From positions 1 through 8,801 of the forward strand of contig JAEEHZ010000210.1 in assembly GCA_016281115.1 (NCBI GenBank): 8,801 nucleotides of DNA, in the 5' to 3' direction. The first letter of the stretch is position 1, and each line of letters starts with the position of its first letter. The DNA comes from Clostridiaceae bacterium (GTDB taxonomy: Bacteria > Bacillota > Clostridia > Oscillospirales > Acutalibacteraceae). The position numbers and the translations under genes were made by a program. The notes below the pieces were generated by a model. That model saw only the letters and a program-made list of their open reading frames with translations. It was not told the DNA's origin and ran no database searches. This document shows, one piece after another, positions 7,013-8,801 of this stretch.

Positions 7013-7025
7013 GAGGAATGTGCCT

Positions 7026-7340
7026 ATGAGTAGAAAAAAGAAAAAATATGATGACGACGACGGTCGCGTAATAGCAGATATGAATGTTGAGGGTATGCCC
7101 TGGAACAATGGATATGACCGTTGGTTTGGGGGAATATACAAAAAGAAATACAGGCGTGATATAGAAAACCAAACACAGCAGGACACTCCTGAGGATATAG
7201 AACAGCTCAATATTACAAAAAGGGAGACACGTGTGCTTATGCTCAACGCATTAGCGGCAGTTTTACTTATAGGGCTTGTGTTCGCGCTTGCTGCGTTTTT
7301 GTTTATACTGTTCTGTACAAAAGTTTGGTTTAAATACTAA
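7026..7340 (+). CDS. Small single-pass membrane protein of unknown function
   Basis: 104 residues. The N-terminus is a run of Lys (residues 4-7), then YDDDD and 'GRVIADMNVEGMPW' (13-26), a pattern that looks conserved-motif-like. Next come an aromatic and basic part (30-44), an acidic/Gln linker (45-62), and one strongly hydrophobic helix (about 71-97) ending in FCTKVWFKY. Positive residues before the helix suggest the N-terminus stays in the cytoplasm. The start is set at 7026, not at the in-frame ATG 7011, because GAGGAA (7013-7018) is a suitable ribosome binding site 7 bases upstream of 7026 and nothing suitable precedes 7011. It follows the transporter operon on the same strand, 76 bases after dppF, and ends at a strong terminator. 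I recognise no function; a coding role is supported by the ribosome binding site, composition and clean domain layout. Confidence 0.75.
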   Translation: MSRKKKKYDDDDGRVIADMNVEGMPWNNGYDRWFGGIYKKKYRRDIENQTQQDTPEDIEQLNITKRETRVLMLNALAAVLLIGLVFALAAFLFILFCTKVWFKY

Positions 7341-7348
7341 CAAAAAAC

Positions 7349-7390
7349 AGACTGTTCTTCAAGTCAATTAACTGATTTGAAGAACAGTCT
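7349..7390. terminator. Strong bidirectional intrinsic terminator between convergent genes
   Basis: A perfect 14-base stem (7349-7362 with 7377-7390) extends by 4 more pairs including one G-T (7363-7366 with 7373-7376), leaving a 6-base loop. On the + strand it is followed by TTTATATTT (7391-7399). On the - strand it is followed by six T's (complement of 7342-7347). It begins 9 bases after the + strand gene stop and lies 9 bases beyond the biotin-ligase stop, so it serves both. Confidence 0.9.
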
Positions 7391-7398
7391 TTTATATT

Positions 7399-8145
7399 TC
7401 AGTATATTCCCTGCACTGTTACCTCGCCTGAAGAAACAGCGTAGCTTTTGCCGTTTAGCAGGCATATAAGCGAGCCTGTATTGTCAATATCGGTGGCGAT
7501 TGCCGTGATATTTCGGTCGTTTTTATTAAATGATACTTGCCGGTTAAGCGATATGCAATGCTCTTTGTATTCGTCCAAGAAGAAAGTAGGACATTTTTTA
7601 TATTCATCATATAAAATTTGCAAGTGACTTAAAACTGAACTCATCACCTTGGATTTGTCAAAGGTTTTTCCCGTAACGGAATATAAGCTACAGGCTTTTT
7701 CCGCAATTGCAGGGGGAAATTCAGCGTTATTAAGGTTTATCCCTATACCGGAGATAATATGAATCTTTCCGTTTGTTATCGTACTTTCACACAAAATGCC
7801 GCATAGTTTTTTGTTATCGCAAACTATATCATTCGGCCATTTTATTTTGCAGTTGGGGATACCGAGCTCTTTAAGCGCATTACAGACCGCCAAGCCGCAC
7901 ATAAGTGTGATAAGCGGAAGAAAAACAGATTTAACATCGGGCTTTAGCAAAACGCTCATATAAAGAGAGCCGCTGTCACCCGATTCCCAAATCCTGCCGA
8001 GCCTGCCTTTGCCGCTTGTTTGTGTATCTGCCGTGACAACTGTGCCTTCGGGATAAGATAAACAGTTTGTTTTAATATAATCGTTTGTTGAGTTCACACA
8101 CTCAAGGTGTATATGAGTTTCGCCTAAATATTGGTTGTTTGACAT
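7399..8145 (-). CDS. birA: Biotin-[acetyl-CoA-carboxylase] ligase, short form without DNA-binding domain
   Basis: Activates biotin with ATP to biotinyl-AMP and attaches it to a lysine of biotin-carrier domains (acetyl-CoA carboxylase and other carboxylases); cytoplasmic. The 248 residues contain the family motifs in order: 'CVNSTNDYIK' (16-25), the nucleotide/biotinyl-AMP loop 'QTSGKGRLGRIWES' (42-55), 'KWPNDI' (102-107), 'KLCGILCE' (113-120), 'SGIGINLNN' (132-140), and a C-terminal SH3-like part (about 200-247). The catalytic domain starts almost at residue 1, leaving no room for the winged helix found in repressor-type BirA, so it should be a pure enzyme. ATG lies one base after the stop of the upstream transporter gene. 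AAGGA (8160-8156) inside that gene, 10 bases before the ATG, points to coupled translation. The gene ends at the bidirectional terminator. Confidence 0.94.
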   Translation of the reverse strand: MSNNQYLGETHIHLECVNSTNDYIKTNCLSYPEGTVVTADTQTSGKGRLGRIWESGDSGSLYMSVLLKPDVKSVFLPLITLMCGLAVCNALKELGIPNCKIKWPNDIVCDNKKLCGILCESTITNGKIHIISGIGINLNNAEFPPAIAEKACSLYSVTGKTFDKSKVMSSVLSHLQILYDEYKKCPTFFLDEYKEHCISLNRQVSFNKNDRNITAIATDIDNTGSLICLLNGKSYAVSSGEVTVQGIY

Positions 8146-8146
8146 A

Positions 8147-8764
8147 TCAGTCTAATCCTTTTAAAAAGTGCTTTAATGCTTTTATTATGGCGGTGCCGAG
8201 AATAAGAGCGGTAAGTGATTCTATAATAGCGTTTACACCTGCAAAAAGCACTAAAAGTGTAGAAAATGTGTTTATTACCGTTCCGCCTAAAATGTCGATA
8301 ACTTCGGGGTTATTTACAAAGTCGTTTGCGAAAAGCAACCACAATAATCCCAAGAATCCGATCGTATTTATTATTGCAGTGCTGACACATGATATTGCGG
8401 GAGCAATTATGGTTGTTTTGTCATGACGATTCAGCCATTTGTAAATGAGTCCGGGCAAAAGACCGCAAAGTATACGCGGTACAACGCAGGTGATGAACGT
8501 AAAATATGGGTTTACCCCGAGCAAAACAACACCGAATGTATCTAATCCAAAACAGGTTATAAAGCTTGATAAGCCGAATATTCCGCCGAGCACGGCGCCC
8601 GGAACGGGTCCAAGTAAAACTGAGCCTATTGCCACAGGCAGTACAAGAAATGTAAGTTTAAGCGGACCTATCGGTATGTAGCCGACGCCTGTAAATGTCA
8701 TAAGCATAATAAGAGCCGACAAAAGAGCCATTATTGTAAGCTTTTGTGTTCGTGTCGATTTCAT
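8147..8764 (-). CDS. ECF transporter S component, probably pantothenate (PanT-like)
   Basis: Substrate-specific membrane subunit of an energy-coupling-factor vitamin importer; it needs the shared EcfA/A'/T module encoded elsewhere. 205 very hydrophobic residues form about six membrane helices. Helix 1 carries ALLSA (13-17), fitting the AxxxA type motif used by S components to contact EcfT. The 'GYIPIGPLKLTFLVLPV' then 'GSVLLGPVPGAVLGGIFGLSSF' sequence (28-68) resembles the general ECF S-component family that includes PanT. It lacks the 'PVPxTxQ' sequence expected of the biotin component BioY. Association with birA is compatible with either vitamin; pantothenate is preferred from the motif, with moderate certainty. 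The start at 8764 is chosen because AAGGAG lies 8 bases upstream; an in-frame ATG at 8785 has no ribosome binding site. birA follows after one base. Confidence 0.82.
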   Translation of the reverse strand: MKSTRTQKLTIMALLSALIMLMTFTGVGYIPIGPLKLTFLVLPVAIGSVLLGPVPGAVLGGIFGLSSFITCFGLDTFGVVLLGVNPYFTFITCVVPRILCGLLPGLIYKWLNRHDKTTIIAPAISCVSTAIINTIGFLGLLWLLFANDFVNNPEVIDILGGTVINTFSTLLVLFAGVNAIIESLTALILGTAIIKALKHFLKGLD

Positions 8765-8772
8765 AAGCTGTT

Positions 8773-8778
8773 CTCCTT
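8773..8778 (-). promoter_or_regulatory. Ribosome binding site deciding the start of the ECF S component
   Basis: AAGGAG reads on the - strand from 8778 to 8773, 8 bases before the ATG at 8764. It lies inside the longer frame that would begin at 8785, which argues against that longer start. The remaining upstream bases (8786-8801) are A/T-rich and cut by the window edge, so the promoter or any riboswitch cannot be judged. Confidence 0.8.
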
Positions 8779-8801
8779 TTATCATTTATTAATTATCAAT
8801 A

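Noticed and set aside
7011..7025. Start of the small membrane protein at ATG 7011
   Set aside because: This ATG is partly formed by the TATAAT box and has no ribosome binding site; ATG 7026 has GAGGAA at proper spacing.
8147..8785. Longer start at 8785 for the ECF S component
   Set aside because: There is no ribosome binding site upstream of 8785, whereas a good one lies 8 bases before 8764, inside the longer frame.
1..8801. CRISPR arrays, tRNA/rRNA genes, insertion sequences, phage or defence genes
   Set aside because: No spaced direct repeats, cloverleaf-like segments, transposase motifs or terminal inverted repeats were seen. The window looks like ordinary chromosomal metabolism and transport.

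Overview
The window reads as chromosomal DNA from a low-to-moderate GC member of the Firmicutes, most likely Clostridia (an anaerobic gut-type Oscillospiraceae/Lachnospiraceae relative). The reasons are strong AGGAGG-type ribosome binding sites before nearly every gene, a TTG start, tight operon spacing, an ECF-type vitamin transporter component, and a short biotin ligase without a DNA-binding domain. The genus cannot be fixed from this sequence alone.

Bases 1-6949 (+ strand) hold a five-gene peptide/oligopeptide ABC importer operon of the Opp/Dpp type. In order these are a 5'-truncated extracellular solute-binding protein (family 5), a 188-base intergenic stretch full of hairpins, permease DppB (TTG start), permease DppC, ATPase DppD and ATPase DppF. 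B-C and C-D are 14 bases apart, and D-F share one base. The binding protein should capture the substrate outside the cell, DppB/DppC form the membrane channel, and the DppD/DppF heterodimer powers import. The exact substrate cannot be read from the sequence.

The most unusual item is DppC. It has 585 residues, where the family usually has about 300. An extra block of roughly 270 residues sits between the first membrane helix and the rest of the permease, so it should lie outside the cell. It appears to consist of four degenerate tandem repeats of about 61-65 residues. The binding protein also carries an insertion of about 125 residues, so both outward-facing partners are enlarged. DppD has a basic N-terminal extension of about 50 residues.

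Bases 6950-7398 contain a hairpin, a small gene for a single-pass membrane protein of unknown function (104 aa), and a strong bidirectional terminator between convergent genes.

Bases 7399-8764 (- strand) are a two-gene operon: an ECF transporter S component (more like the pantothenate PanT type than BioY), followed after 1 base by a minimal biotin-protein ligase (BirA without helix-turn-helix). Both concern vitamin/cofactor supply. The last 37 bases hold the ribosome binding site of the S component and the start of its upstream region, which is cut off by the window edge.
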